Assembly: GCF_001713355.1 (NCBI RefSeq)
Contig: NZ_CP016448.1
Coordinates: 310,001 to 374,000, forward strand
Direction: 5' to 3'
DNA from: Methyloversatilis sp. RAC08
Lineage (GTDB): Bacteria > Pseudomonadota > Gammaproteobacteria > Burkholderiales > Rhodocyclaceae
DNA: 64,000 bases
The translations under genes and the position numbers were made by a program. Positions 47,197 through 56,172 of the stretch are shown piece after piece (position 1 is the first letter of the stretch; each line of letters begins with the position of its first letter). The notes below the pieces were generated by a model, which did not search any database, was not told the DNA's origin, and saw nothing but the letters and a program-made list of their open reading frames with translations.

Positions 47197-48585
47197 TCAG
47201 GCGACGGCTGCGCGGGCGCGCTTGGCGCCCTTGCCGAATTTGGCGGTCGAGATCAGACCCAGTACGGGCACCCCGAGAAGCTGCTGCAGGTCATCATCAC
47301 CGCGGATGCGCTGGTCGAGCAGTTCGAGCAGCAGCACGGTGCCCACGGCCAGCAGCACGCCGAGGAATATGGCAACCAGCGTGTTCAGCAGCAGGTTCGG
47401 GCTGGAATGTTCCAGCGGCGGCGTGGCCGGCGTCAGCACGACGATATTGGTCTGCGTGGTCTGACTTTCCAGGCTGGTCTGAGTGAAGCGCTGCGCCACG
47501 GCATCGTAGGCGCGCTGCGCACTTTCGACCTCGCGCTGCAGCACTGCCAGATCGTCACGCTGCTTCTTCAGTTCCAGAACCTTGTCCTTCTGTGCCGCCA
47601 GGGACGCCTTGACCTCCGCTTCCCGCTGCACATTGACCCGGTTGCTGGTACCCAGCGTGCTGGCGACCTTCTTCATTTCAGCTTCCAGCTTGGCGCGCAG
47701 CGAATCCACTTCGCCCTGTGCGCGCTGGTACTCCGGATGATTGCGTCCGAAACGCTGACTGGCATCGGTCATGCGCGCCTCGCCGCGCGCAAGTTCGGAC
47801 TTGAGCCCGATGATGAGAGAATTCTGCTGCACTTCGGGCAGCGTTTCGATCTGCGACTGGCTGACCTGAGCCTGACGCGATGCGCTGTCGCTGCGCTGCG
47901 CCTGAATCGCCGTGTATTGGCTCGACAGTTCGGCCAGACGGGCATTCTCGATGTCGAGCCGCTCGTCGGTGTTAACGATGCCGCTTTCCTTCTGGAACTC
48001 CGACAGCTTGGTCTGCGCCTTTTCGAGCTCTTCGCGCAACGACTTCGACTGCCCCGAGAACCACGCGGCGTACTGCTTTGCGGGCTCGATCTTCAGTTCG
48101 AGATTGGTATCGATGTAGGCCTGGGCAAAGGCATTCGCGACGGCCGCCGAAAACGCCGGATCCTGGCCGGAAAACGCGATCGACAGCACGTTCGATTCAC
48201 GCGACGGGCGCACATCGAGCTTCTTCTTCAAAAGCTCGGCGAAGTAGGCCTCGATCGAGCCCCTGCCTTCGGTCGCCTCGCGCCACTGTTCGACCGCCTG
48301 CGCACTCTTTTCGAAACCAAGCACCCGCACCACGCGCTGCGCAACGCGGTCCGAGGTCACGATGTCGATCTGCGTTGCCATGTAGCCCGGCGAAACCAGC
48401 CCCGGCAGGGTGACGCCGAGAATGGGGTCCGGCGACTTGACGTCGATCAGCACCGATGCCGCCGACTCGTACTGCTTGGGCAGAACGAGACTCACCGCCA
48501 CGGTCGTTGCAACCACCACGAAGAGCACGGCGAGCCCGACCAGCCAGCGTGCGCGAAGAATCAGAAGAAACTGCTGAAAAGTCAT
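47197..48585 (-). CDS. epsF: Chain-length determinant protein EpsF (Wzz-like)
   Basis: 462 residues with the Wzz topology. An N-terminal membrane helix (LVGLAVLFVVVATTVAVSLV) and a C-terminal helix near residues 415-440 (NLLLNTLVAIFLGVLLAVGT) flank a large periplasmic part with long coiled coils (LREELEKAQTKLSEFQKESG). It regulates chain length in polysaccharide export as the partner of EpsG. It lies 13 bases after EpsG's start in the reverse order of transcription, directly downstream of epsE. Confidence 0.94.
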   Translation of the reverse strand: MTFQQFLLILRARWLVGLAVLFVVVATTVAVSLVLPKQYESAASVLIDVKSPDPILGVTLPGLVSPGYMATQIDIVTSDRVAQRVVRVLGFEKSAQAVEQWREATEGRGSIEAYFAELLKKKLDVRPSRESNVLSIAFSGQDPAFSAAVANAFAQAYIDTNLELKIEPAKQYAAWFSGQSKSLREELEKAQTKLSEFQKESGIVNTDERLDIENARLAELSSQYTAIQAQRSDSASRQAQVSQSQIETLPEVQQNSLIIGLKSELARGEARMTDASQRFGRNHPEYQRAQGEVDSLRAKLEAEMKKVASTLGTSNRVNVQREAEVKASLAAQKDKVLELKKQRDDLAVLQREVESAQRAYDAVAQRFTQTSLESQTTQTNIVVLTPATPPLEHSSPNLLLNTLVAIFLGVLLAVGTVLLLELLDQRIRGDDDLQQLLGVPVLGLISTAKFGKGAKRARAAVA

Positions 48586-48597
48586 GAATTCGTCCGA

Positions 48598-49401
48598 TCA
48601 GAAAAGGCTTTCGCGCACATACACGACATCATCACTCTGCAGTGGCAACGCCATTTCGGGTTCCATCGTATCAACCTGGCCCGTCGCGTTGCGCCGATGC
48701 AGCCGGATGCGCTTGTCTGTGCCGCGCAGCGTGATGCCGCCGCCCTGGGCAAGCGCCTGCATGACCGACATGCCGCGCTCGAGGCGATAGGCTCCGGGGC
48801 GATTCACTTCGCCGTAGATGTAGAACACGGGCGCGCGATGCACATACAGCATGTCACCGCCCTGCACGGCGATGTCCGACTTCATGCCGTCCGGCTGGAA
48901 CAGCGAAGGTACATCGATTTCCATACGGAACGGCTGGCCGTTGCGCGTACCGACCAGCGTGACGACGTCTGCGCCATTGACCGACGCACCACCGGCGATC
49001 GCAAGGATGTCGGTTACGGTCGTGCCGGCGATCTCGATCGGGTAGCGCCCCGGACGATTCACCTGTCCGAGCACCGAAACCTGATTGCCGCGGATCTGCA
49101 GTACCAGCACGTTGACCTGAGGCTTCAGCACGAAGCCGCCTTCACGCAGCTTGTCGGCGATCAGCTTCTCGGTGGCCGGAAGCGTAAGGCCGCCGACGTT
49201 GACCGCCCCGATCAACGGATAGGTGATGCTGCCGTTCTCGGTCACCCGCGTTTCAACGGTGAGATCGGGATTCTGGAACACGGTCACACGGACCACGTCG
49301 CCGGAACCCAGCGCGTATTCACGGGCATCGACCGCATGGGCCATCGGCAGCAGGAGTGCGCTGAACCAGAATGCACACAGCAGGCGCAAAAACTTCGTCA
49401 T
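48598..49401 (-). CDS. epsE: Polysaccharide export protein EpsE (Wza-like)
   Basis: 267 residues with a signal peptide (FWFSALLLPMAHA) and the poly_export plus SLBB domains of Wza: LGSGDVVRVTVFQNPDLTVE, ITYPLIGAVNVGGLT, and VLGQVNRPGRYPIE with the second repeat YIYGEVNRPGAYRL. It forms the outer-membrane export channel. It lies 12 bases upstream of epsF and 74 bases after epsD, with a hairpin in between. Confidence 0.94.
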   Translation of the reverse strand: MTKFLRLLCAFWFSALLLPMAHAVDAREYALGSGDVVRVTVFQNPDLTVETRVTENGSITYPLIGAVNVGGLTLPATEKLIADKLREGGFVLKPQVNVLVLQIRGNQVSVLGQVNRPGRYPIEIAGTTVTDILAIAGGASVNGADVVTLVGTRNGQPFRMEIDVPSLFQPDGMKSDIAVQGGDMLYVHRAPVFYIYGEVNRPGAYRLERGMSVMQALAQGGGITLRGTDKRIRLHRRNATGQVDTMEPEMALPLQSDDVVYVRESLF

Positions 49402-49434
49402 GGTGGACCTATCCAGGTGATGAAGGTGACTGAA

Positions 49435-49451
49435 GCCCTCTGGAAGAGGGC
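49435..49451. other. 7-bp perfect hairpin between epsD and epsE
   Basis: GCCCTCT (49435-49441) pairs with AGAGGGC (49445-49451) around only three bases, in the 74-base epsD-epsE spacer. No U-tract follows on the minus strand. It could slow transcription or protect the 3' end of the epsD message; effect not proven. Confidence 0.5.
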
Positions 49452-49475
49452 CGGAAAGCGCGGCCGGACGTCGTC

Positions 49476-50426
49476 CTACTTGAGACCCGACAAGCCCTTG
49501 TCCACCGCGGTGCCTGCCTCCGGCGACACTGCCGAAGGCGTTTCCGTCGCCGATACCGGCGCAGCGGGCGCCGCCGGCACATCGGCTGGCGCACTGAATT
49601 CACCGAGGTACTCGATTTTGCCCGTGTCACGCAGCTTCTTGACCTCGGCCTTCGCCAGTTCGGTCTTGCGCTGATTCAACAGGAACTGTTCGATCACCGG
49701 CTGAGCGGCCTTCTCGTCGACCGGCACGCTGCGCGACGCCGCCACTTCGAGCAGCAGTATCGTGTTTCCGGACCGCACGATGCCAACCTGGCCATCCTTG
49801 AGCTTGTGAATGTTCTTGACCATTTCCAGCGGCAGTTGCTCGGCCGGCTTGGTCACCGCATTGGCCGTGAAGCGCACGTTCTCGGACCGCAGCCACTCTG
49901 CAACCTGCTGCATGTTGCGCGGTTCCGCCATATACCCCTGCAGCTTCGGCATGAATTCCGGGCCGGCCTGGATCGCAAGCTCGCGCAGGCTGAAGATGCG
50001 CCGTTCGGCGAACAGTTCGGGATGTTCGGCGTAGTAGGCGGTGATTTCGGACTCGGTCGGCTTGGGCGCAACCGCCGAAACCTGTTCGAGGTAGGCGCGT
50101 GAAAGCACTTCGCGCTTGGCGGCTTCGATCGCCTGCAGGGTTTTCGGGTCGCGGTCGAGCTTCTTGTCGATCGCCTGCTGGACGAGCAGTTCCTGATCGA
50201 TCAGTCGCTCCAGCACCTGACGGCTCGCTGCCTTGGCCTGCTCGGGACTGCTCACATTGGTGCGCTGCATGACCTGATTGATCTGATGCACCGACACTTC
50301 GCCACCGTTGACCTTCGCTGCGACCTGTGTGGCGACCTTCTTGTCACCGCTCTCTCCGCCGCACGCCGCCAGCATTGCCGTCGCCAGAATGGAAAGAACC
50401 AGTGCTCGACCTGCGTGGTGTGACAT
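49476..50426 (-). CDS. epsD: EpsD-family peptidyl-prolyl cis-trans isomerase (lipoprotein)
   Basis: 316 residues with a lipoprotein signal (VLSILATAMLAACGG, Cys at about 22) and a SurA/PpiC-type chaperone-isomerase structure: KVNGGEVSVHQINQVMQ, a long helical section and RRIFSLRELAIQA leading into a parvulin-like domain. The C-terminus is a Pro/Ala/Glu-rich tail. In Eps loci this protein is thought to help fold export-machinery parts. ATG 50426 with GGGGA upstream fits. It is the first gene of the epsDEFG-xrtB run. Confidence 0.9.
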   Translation of the reverse strand: MSHHAGRALVLSILATAMLAACGGESGDKKVATQVAAKVNGGEVSVHQINQVMQRTNVSSPEQAKAASRQVLERLIDQELLVQQAIDKKLDRDPKTLQAIEAAKREVLSRAYLEQVSAVAPKPTESEITAYYAEHPELFAERRIFSLRELAIQAGPEFMPKLQGYMAEPRNMQQVAEWLRSENVRFTANAVTKPAEQLPLEMVKNIHKLKDGQVGIVRSGNTILLLEVAASRSVPVDEKAAQPVIEQFLLNQRKTELAKAEVKKLRDTGKIEYLGEFSAPADVPAAPAAPVSATETPSAVSPEAGTAVDKGLSGLK

Positions 50427-50704
50427 GTTGTCCCCGAAAAATTTGTTGCGAATTTGTGACACTTAGGTCGATTGCCAAGATAGCCCAAGTCCTCAAGCAT
50501 TAACAGTACCCGCGCTGTGTTACGGCGCCATTGCGTGAAATGTTTCCGTAATGGAGCGGACTCCGGATGCATGTTTGCACAATGTTTCAAGTTCAGACGC
50601 GCGCGCCGCTTGCCATTCAATCCCGGGGCGTGCGCGATCAGGCAGCTGTGGCGCGGGTGGCGGCACAGGCTAGAATCGGCGCTGATATCGCATCCGCGTT
50701 CACC

Positions 50705-51034
50705 ATGTCCATTCCAGCCGATTCCTTTCTCAGCGCCCTGCAGGTTTTCGCGGCCCATGAACGCATGGATCCGCTGATGCTGCTGTGCAAACTCACCGAA
50801 GAATGCGGCGAACTGGCCGAGGCCGTGCTGGTCGAGCGCGGTTTCAAACCGCACAAGACGCTGGAACCGGAAGCCGCCATCGCCGAAGCGGCCGACGTGC
50901 TGTTGTGCATGTTGCTGGTTCTGAGCCGGCTTTACCCGGGACTGACACCCGAACAGCTGGCCGCCCGGCTGTCGCAGCAGGCCGACGACAAACTCGCGCG
51001 CTACGTCGCGCGCCAGCCCGCACTGCGGGCCTGA
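50705..51034 (+). CDS. MazG-like nucleotide pyrophosphohydrolase
   Basis: 109 residues, a single MazG-like all-alpha NTP pyrophosphohydrolase domain. The metal-binding Glu motif is KLTEECGELAEAV, and the second acidic cluster is AEAADVLLCM. It is expected to hydrolyse a (deoxy)nucleoside triphosphate, perhaps for house-cleaning. ATG 50705 starts the domain; the upstream frame is Arg-rich and unlikely to be translated. It diverges from epsD across 278 bases in which I saw no convincing sigma-54 or sigma-70 box. Confidence 0.82.
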   Translation: MSIPADSFLSALQVFAAHERMDPLMLLCKLTEECGELAEAVLVERGFKPHKTLEPEAAIAEAADVLLCMLLVLSRLYPGLTPEQLAARLSQQADDKLARYVARQPALRA

Positions 51035-51040
51035 CCGACC

Positions 51041-51352
51041 ATGCCGGTTTTTGAACTCAGCGCCTTGCTGGTCATCGGAGGCTTGATATGGTTGTGGCTG
51101 GACAGCCTCAGCGCGCGCGAAATCGGCATGGAAGCAAGCCGCGCAGCCTGCCACGCCGACGGCGTGCAACTGCTTGACGACACCGTGGCCATCCGCAAGG
51201 CCTGGCTCGCACGCGACGACAACGGACAGATGCGCATCCAGCGCACCTATGGCTTCGAATACAGCGATGACGGTACCCGGCGCCGGCAGGGGTCCGTCAC
51301 CCTGATCGGCAAGCGGGTCGTGGCGCTGTACATCGCCCCCCACATCATCTGA
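51041..51352 (+). CDS. DUF3301 protein
   Basis: 103 residues: an N-terminal membrane helix (ALLVIGGLIWLWLDSL) and a soluble part with the DUF3301 pattern ACHADGVQLLDDTVAIRKAW, then IQRTYGFEYSDDGTRRRQG and the terminal VALYIAPHII. The gene follows the MazG-like gene by six bases and precedes pabB-pabC. The function of the family is unknown. Confidence 0.87.
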   Translation: MPVFELSALLVIGGLIWLWLDSLSAREIGMEASRAACHADGVQLLDDTVAIRKAWLARDDNGQMRIQRTYGFEYSDDGTRRRQGSVTLIGKRVVALYIAPHII

Positions 51353-51392
51353 CACGTCCGACCTTGAACCGCCCGAGCGCACCCGCCTGCCC

Positions 51393-53195
51393 ATGACCTT
51401 CATACTGGATTTCGCGTCGCCCAGCCGGCTGCCCCGGCGTCTGGTGTTCGGCCCGCCGGTGGAGATCGTGCGTGCCGAAACGCCCGCTGCCGTCAGGCCG
51501 GCGCTGCAACGGGTCGCCCAGGCTGCGCGCGACGGTCTGCATGCGACGGGTTTCGTGGCGTACGAGGCCGCCCCGGCGTTCGACCGCGCTGCCCGCGTAT
51601 TGCCGGGCAATACCTTGCCGCTGGTGTGGTTCGGCCTGCACGAGGCACCGCTCGATGCGCCGCCCCATGCGCCAGCCGCCTTTTCGGTTTCCGAGTGGAC
51701 ACTGGATACGCCGCGAGAGCGCTATGAGCAGTGCATCGAGGCGATCCATGCCGCGATCCGGCGCGGTGACGCCTATCAGATGAACTACACCATCCGGGCG
51801 CTGGCGTCGTTCGAGGGCGATGCGCTGGCTTTCTACGAGCGACTGCGCGTCGCCCAGCAGGCCGACTTCTGCGCCTACGCCGACATCGGCAGCCACCGCA
51901 TCCTGTCCGCTTCGCCCGAGCTGTTCTTTTCCTGGCAGGACGGCGTGCTCACGACCCGGCCCATGAAAGGCACGGCGCGCCGTGGCCAGTTGCCGCGCGA
52001 GGACGCAGAACTGGCGCGCTGGCTGCGCGATTCGGAAAAGAACCGCGCCGAGAACCTGATGATCGTCGACCTGCTGCGCAACGACCTGTCGCGCCTGTCG
52101 ATGCCGGGCGGCGTGCAGGTGCCGCATCTGTTCTCGATCGAGAACTACCCGACCGTGCTGCAGATGACGTCGACCATCACCGCACGCACGCGCCCTGAAG
52201 TGACGATCGAGGATGTGTTCGCCGCGCTGTTCCCGTGCGGTTCGATCACCGGCGCGCCCAAGCTCAAGGCGATGGACATCATTTCGGACCTGGAAACCAC
52301 GCCGCGCGAGGTCTATTGCGGCGCGATCGGCCATATCGCGCCGGGCGGTGCCGCCCGGTTCAACGTCGCGATCCGCACCGTCACGCTCGATGTCGCCAGC
52401 GGCCAGATGCGCTGCGGTCTGGGTGGCGGCATCACGTGGGATTCGGTGGCGGCCGACGAGTACGAGGAAGTGCGCACCAAGAGCCGTTTCCTGTCCCGGG
52501 CCGCCCGCAATTTCGAGCTGCTCGAAACCTTGCTGCTCGACGATGGCGAATACGCGCTGCTGGAGCGTCATCTCGCACGGCTCGGCTCGTCGGCCCGCTT
52601 TTTCGGCTTCGCCGCGCCCGACGCAGCCCGCTCTGCACTCGAAGCCCATGCACTGCGCCACCCGAAAGGCCGCTTTCGCGTGCGTCTGCTGTATGGCGCC
52701 GATGGCAACGTGCGGCTCGACAGCTCGGCCGCCGGCGGCACCGACACGCGTGCCTGCAGCGTGCGCCTGGCGGTCGAACCGGTGTCGCGCGCCGAACCCT
52801 TCCTTTATCACAAGACCACCCGTCGCTCGGTCTATGACGCCCACTTCTCGCACTGTGCCGGCTCCGCGTTCGATGTGCTGCTGTGGAACGATGCCGGCGA
52901 ACTGACCGAATTCACGCGCGGCAACCTGGTGCTCGACATCGACGGCGAGCAACTCACCCCACCGGTCGCGAGCGGCCTGCTTGACGGCACCTTGAGACGC
53001 GATCTGGTGGACAGCGGCGTGCTGCGCGAACAGGTGCTGACGCGTGCCGATCTTTCCCGGGCACAACAGGTATGGTTCATCAACAGCGTACGCGGCTGGA
53101 TACCCGTCAGCCTCGACGTCAGCCCGGCCGACACCACACCGGTGCCGGTGCCCGCCTACGCAGACCCGTTCGCCGGTGACCGTGACGCGGGCTGA
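51393..53195 (+). CDS. pabB: Bifunctional aminodeoxychorismate synthase I / aminodeoxychorismate lyase (PabB-PabC fusion)
   Basis: 600 residues. The N-terminal two-thirds is the chorismate-binding PabB domain, with QMNYTIRALASFEG, TRPMKGTARRG, EKNRAENLMIVDLLRNDLSR and PCGSITGAPKLKAM. The C-terminal third is a PLP fold-type IV lyase with YHKTTRRSVYDAHF (PLP Lys in HKT), EFTRGNLVLDIDG and VLREQVLT. The fusion makes 4-aminobenzoate for folate. A glutamine amidotransferase partner (PabA) is not nearby. The stop is overlapped by the next gene. Confidence 0.94.
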   Translation: MTFILDFASPSRLPRRLVFGPPVEIVRAETPAAVRPALQRVAQAARDGLHATGFVAYEAAPAFDRAARVLPGNTLPLVWFGLHEAPLDAPPHAPAAFSVSEWTLDTPRERYEQCIEAIHAAIRRGDAYQMNYTIRALASFEGDALAFYERLRVAQQADFCAYADIGSHRILSASPELFFSWQDGVLTTRPMKGTARRGQLPREDAELARWLRDSEKNRAENLMIVDLLRNDLSRLSMPGGVQVPHLFSIENYPTVLQMTSTITARTRPEVTIEDVFAALFPCGSITGAPKLKAMDIISDLETTPREVYCGAIGHIAPGGAARFNVAIRTVTLDVASGQMRCGLGGGITWDSVAADEYEEVRTKSRFLSRAARNFELLETLLLDDGEYALLERHLARLGSSARFFGFAAPDAARSALEAHALRHPKGRFRVRLLYGADGNVRLDSSAAGGTDTRACSVRLAVEPVSRAEPFLYHKTTRRSVYDAHFSHCAGSAFDVLLWNDAGELTEFTRGNLVLDIDGEQLTPPVASGLLDGTLRRDLVDSGVLREQVLTRADLSRAQQVWFINSVRGWIPVSLDVSPADTTPVPVPAYADPFAGDRDAG

Positions 53196-54264
53196 AGCAG
53201 CGTTTCGTCGCCTGGTCCTGCTGTGCCTGACGCCGCTGATCGTCGGCTGCAACAGCAGCTTCTCGCCGCATTACTACTGGCAGGCCGCGAGCGGACAGTT
53301 CGAACTGTGGCGTCTGGCCAGACCGGTCGGACAGGTCGGTGCCGACCCGGCGACGCCGCAGACCTTGCGCGAGCGGCTTGCGCTGGCCGTCGAAATCCGC
53401 GACTGGGCCAGCCGCGAAATGGCGCTGCCGGACAACGGCAGCTACCGCCGCTACGCCGATCTCGGTCGGCCCTACGTCGTGTGGAACGTATTTGCGGCCG
53501 ACCCGCTGTCGGTACAGCCGGCCCAGTCCTGCTTCCCCATCGCCGGCTGCGTCAGTTACCGGGGTTTCTTCAGCGAAGCCGACGCACGGGCCTATGCCGA
53601 AGCGCGCCGCGCCGACGGCCTCGATGTGCATGTCGGCGGCGTGCCGGCCTACTCGACACTCGGCTGGTTCGATGACCCGCTGCTGAATACCTTCATGCAC
53701 TACCCGGAAATCGAACTGGTGCGGCTGATCGTGCATGAGCTGTCGCACCAGATCGTCTATGTGCGCGACGACACCGAATTCAATGAATCCTTTGCCAGCG
53801 CAGTCGAAGAGGAAGGCGTACGGCGCTGGCTGATGCGGCCGGGCAAGGACGCCCTGCGCGCGGGTTTCGAACGCAATCAGCGCATCCGCGCCGATTTCGC
53901 CGCGCTGGTATTGAAGTACCGCGACGCACTGGATGCGGTCTATCGCTCATCGTCGAGCGACGCCGCAAAACGGCAGGAAAAGGCACGTCTGATCGCCGCA
54001 CTCGGCGACGAGTACGCCGCCATGCGCGAACGCGACTGGGGCGGTTTTCGAGGCTATGACCGATGGTTCGCCCAGGACATCAACAATGCCACCCTGGCGT
54101 CGATCGGCCTGTACAGCGCGGCCAAGCCCGCCTTCACGCGGCTGATCGATGCGTCTCCCGACCTGCCTGCGGTCTGGACCACCTTGCGCGAGCTGGCCGC
54201 TCTGCCGCGCGACGAACGGCGCGCCCGCCTCGATCTGCCACCGGCAAAGGAACCGATCCGATGA
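53176..54264 (+). CDS. Putative lipoprotein aminopeptidase (COG4324-type)
   Basis: 362 residues. The N-terminus has a lipoprotein signal ending LIVGC (Cys25). The zinc-protease motif HELSHQ lies at 187-192, with a further Glu in FNESFASAVEEEG, so it fits the predicted aminopeptidase family. The protein is likely anchored to a membrane face in the periplasm. The start is GTG 53176 (or 53182), overlapping the pabB-pabC end by 20 bases. Its own stop overlaps apt (ATGA). Substrate peptides are unknown. Confidence 0.85.
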   Translation: MTVTRAEAAFRRLVLLCLTPLIVGCNSSFSPHYYWQAASGQFELWRLARPVGQVGADPATPQTLRERLALAVEIRDWASREMALPDNGSYRRYADLGRPYVVWNVFAADPLSVQPAQSCFPIAGCVSYRGFFSEADARAYAEARRADGLDVHVGGVPAYSTLGWFDDPLLNTFMHYPEIELVRLIVHELSHQIVYVRDDTEFNESFASAVEEEGVRRWLMRPGKDALRAGFERNQRIRADFAALVLKYRDALDAVYRSSSSDAAKRQEKARLIAALGDEYAAMRERDWGGFRGYDRWFAQDINNATLASIGLYSAAKPAFTRLIDASPDLPAVWTTLRELAALPRDERRARLDLPPAKEPIR

Positions 54265-54797
54265 ACATCGATGACGCGCGCCACCTGCAGGCGCTGATCC
54301 GCACCATTCCCGACTTTCCGTCGCCCGGCATACAGTTTCGGGACGTGATGCCGCTGCTGGCCGACGCGCGCGGTTTTTCGCTGGCACTCGAGGCCCTGGC
54401 CGAAGGCGTCGCGCCGCACAGCATCGATCTGGTCGCCGCCATCGAAGCGAGAGGATTCCTGCTCGGCGGCGCCGTCGCGCAGCGGCTCGGCTGCGGTCTG
54501 CTGCCGGTACGCAAGCCGGGAAAACTTCCCGGCCCGAACCACGGCATCGATTACGCGCTGGAATACGGCAGCGACCGGCTGGAAATGCAGGTCGGCGCGC
54601 TGAAGCCGGGCGCCCGGGTGCTGGTGATCGACGACCTGATCGCCACCGGCGGTACGGCGCTGGCCTGCGGTGAATTGATTGGCCTGGCGGGCGGCGAAGT
54701 CGCCGGCTTTCGCTTCCTGATCGACCTGCCCGATCTCGGCGGCACGGCCCGACTCTCCGCGCGCGGCTGGGACACCCGCGCGCTGCTGCGCTACTGA
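54261..54797 (+). CDS. apt: Adenine phosphoribosyltransferase
   Basis: 178 residues with the Apt N-terminus (LIRTIPDFPSPGIQFRDVMP) and the PRPP-binding loop VLVIDDLIATGGTA (119-132). It salvages adenine to AMP. The length and motifs are canonical. Start overlaps the aminopeptidase stop by four bases, so it is the last gene of the mazG-to-apt run and convergent with epsL. Confidence 0.95.
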   Translation: MNIDDARHLQALIRTIPDFPSPGIQFRDVMPLLADARGFSLALEALAEGVAPHSIDLVAAIEARGFLLGGAVAQRLGCGLLPVRKPGKLPGPNHGIDYALEYGSDRLEMQVGALKPGARVLVIDDLIATGGTALACGELIGLAGGEVAGFRFLIDLPDLGGTARLSARGWDTRALLRY

Positions 54798-54804
54798 AAG
54801 GCGA

Positions 54805-56028
54805 TCAGAATACGTACTGCAGCGAAGCGGACACGCTGCGCACGCGGTACTGGAAGAACTGGTTGGTCGATTCACGCTCGTCGCGGCGCACCTCGACATT
54901 GGCCGACAGGTTGCGCTCGATCGCCCACGTTGCGCCGAGACTGTAGGTGGTCAGATCTTCCTGGCGCGGCGAGCCGTCAAACCCCAGCGCCGTGAAGAAG
55001 GTATCGCCTTCGCCATCGCGCGCGACCCACTGCGCACGGCCATCGACACGGATCTTGCCGGTGGCCTGCCAAACGGGCGCAACGGTGTAGGTCGTCGTGC
55101 GGAAATAGCTGGAAAAATTGTCATCCAGCGCCGAAATCTGCCGTTCGGCCTGGAAGTTCACGGCCGTGTGTCCGGTCGGCTGCCATTCCCAGCCGACCCG
55201 GCCGTAAACATCGTCGTAGTCGCGCTGCGGCACGTTTTCATGCTCGCGCTTGGACTGGCCGATGGCGCCCGACAATCGCGAGTGACCGACCGGCTGCCAG
55301 CGTATGCGCGCCTCGATATCCTTCTGCTTGTAGGAATTGGTCTGGTTGAAGATCGGCAGGCGCTGCGGATAATCGCCGTCGCTGCGCCGGCCGAGCAGTT
55401 CGAACTGCGTGCCACCGCGCGTCGTGTAGCGTACGCCGGCTTCGATCCGCTCGATGTCGAGATCGTTGCGGCGCCGGATTGCCGTACTGTTGCGCTGGGT
55501 GTCCTTGCCGACCCCGCCGAACAGCGACCAGTAGGCGTCGATCTTGTATGCGCCGTCGAAGCGCAGGCTTTCCGCATCGATGATGTTCTTGGCCAGTACG
55601 ATCGACCGGAAGTCGCCGAATCCGCCTAGGTACTTGCGGTTGGTGTAACGAAGATTGCCGGAGAAGTCGCTGCCGACCTGCATCTGCCAGCCGGCGGCGA
55701 TGTTCTGGCCTTCGTAGTCAAGTAGCGTCAGATCGTTGTAGCGCACGGCCGATTGCGAAGCGCTCGCGGTCAGCCGCTGGCGGCCTATCATCTTGTCGGC
55801 GGTGAAGCCGAGAGTGGCCGTCCAGCTGTGGTCGCCGCGCGGCGTGTTCGGGCCGAAAGCCGTTGGCTCAAGTCCGTCCGGCAGATAGAACACGTTGTCC
55901 TGGTACTGCCAGGCACCGGACGTCACGAGGCTGAATACGTCACCCTCGCCTGCGAACGCGCACAGCGGGAAGGTCAGCATCAGCAGGCACTGCAGCGAGC
56001 GCGGAAGAAGCGAAAGGTTTTTGTTCAT
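54805..56028 (-). CDS. epsL: EpsL-type outer-membrane polysaccharide biosynthesis protein
   Basis: 407 residues with a signal peptide (CLLMLTFPLCAFA) and a series of about sixteen amphipathic beta-strands (LTASASQSAVRYNDLTLLDY, SGNLRYTNRKYLGGFGDF, YGRVGWEWQPTGHTAVNFQ), ending SVSASLQYVF with terminal Phe. This is the XrtB/PEP-CTERM-associated EpsL family, an outer-membrane barrel for exopolysaccharide secretion. It diverges from epsB. A good ribosome-binding site is not visible before ATG 56028. Confidence 0.88.
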   Translation of the reverse strand: MNKNLSLLPRSLQCLLMLTFPLCAFAGEGDVFSLVTSGAWQYQDNVFYLPDGLEPTAFGPNTPRGDHSWTATLGFTADKMIGRQRLTASASQSAVRYNDLTLLDYEGQNIAAGWQMQVGSDFSGNLRYTNRKYLGGFGDFRSIVLAKNIIDAESLRFDGAYKIDAYWSLFGGVGKDTQRNSTAIRRRNDLDIERIEAGVRYTTRGGTQFELLGRRSDGDYPQRLPIFNQTNSYKQKDIEARIRWQPVGHSRLSGAIGQSKREHENVPQRDYDDVYGRVGWEWQPTGHTAVNFQAERQISALDDNFSSYFRTTTYTVAPVWQATGKIRVDGRAQWVARDGEGDTFFTALGFDGSPRQEDLTTYSLGATWAIERNLSANVEVRRDERESTNQFFQYRVRSVSASLQYVF

Positions 56029-56172
56029 TGCACTAAAATAGTATGGCTGCAGACTGTGACGCTTTCCTTGCTGACGCGCAAATCGTAAAAATTGAACAAC
56101 TGCAGTCCGTTATTCTACGGCGATGCACCTGCCGAAGCCCCTCCCAGCTTGAACACATCGGTTTCAATCTCA

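Noticed and set aside
47008-49674. 888-codon plus-strand frame opposite epsG-epsF-epsE
   Set aside because: Same artefact; minus-strand eps genes have family motifs.
50427-50704. Sigma-54 promoter search before epsD (PEP-CTERM loci often use sigma-54 regulators)
   Set aside because: Candidates such as TGGCAAGCGGCGCGC have the right GG/GC spacing but lack the TT before GC, so no site is called.
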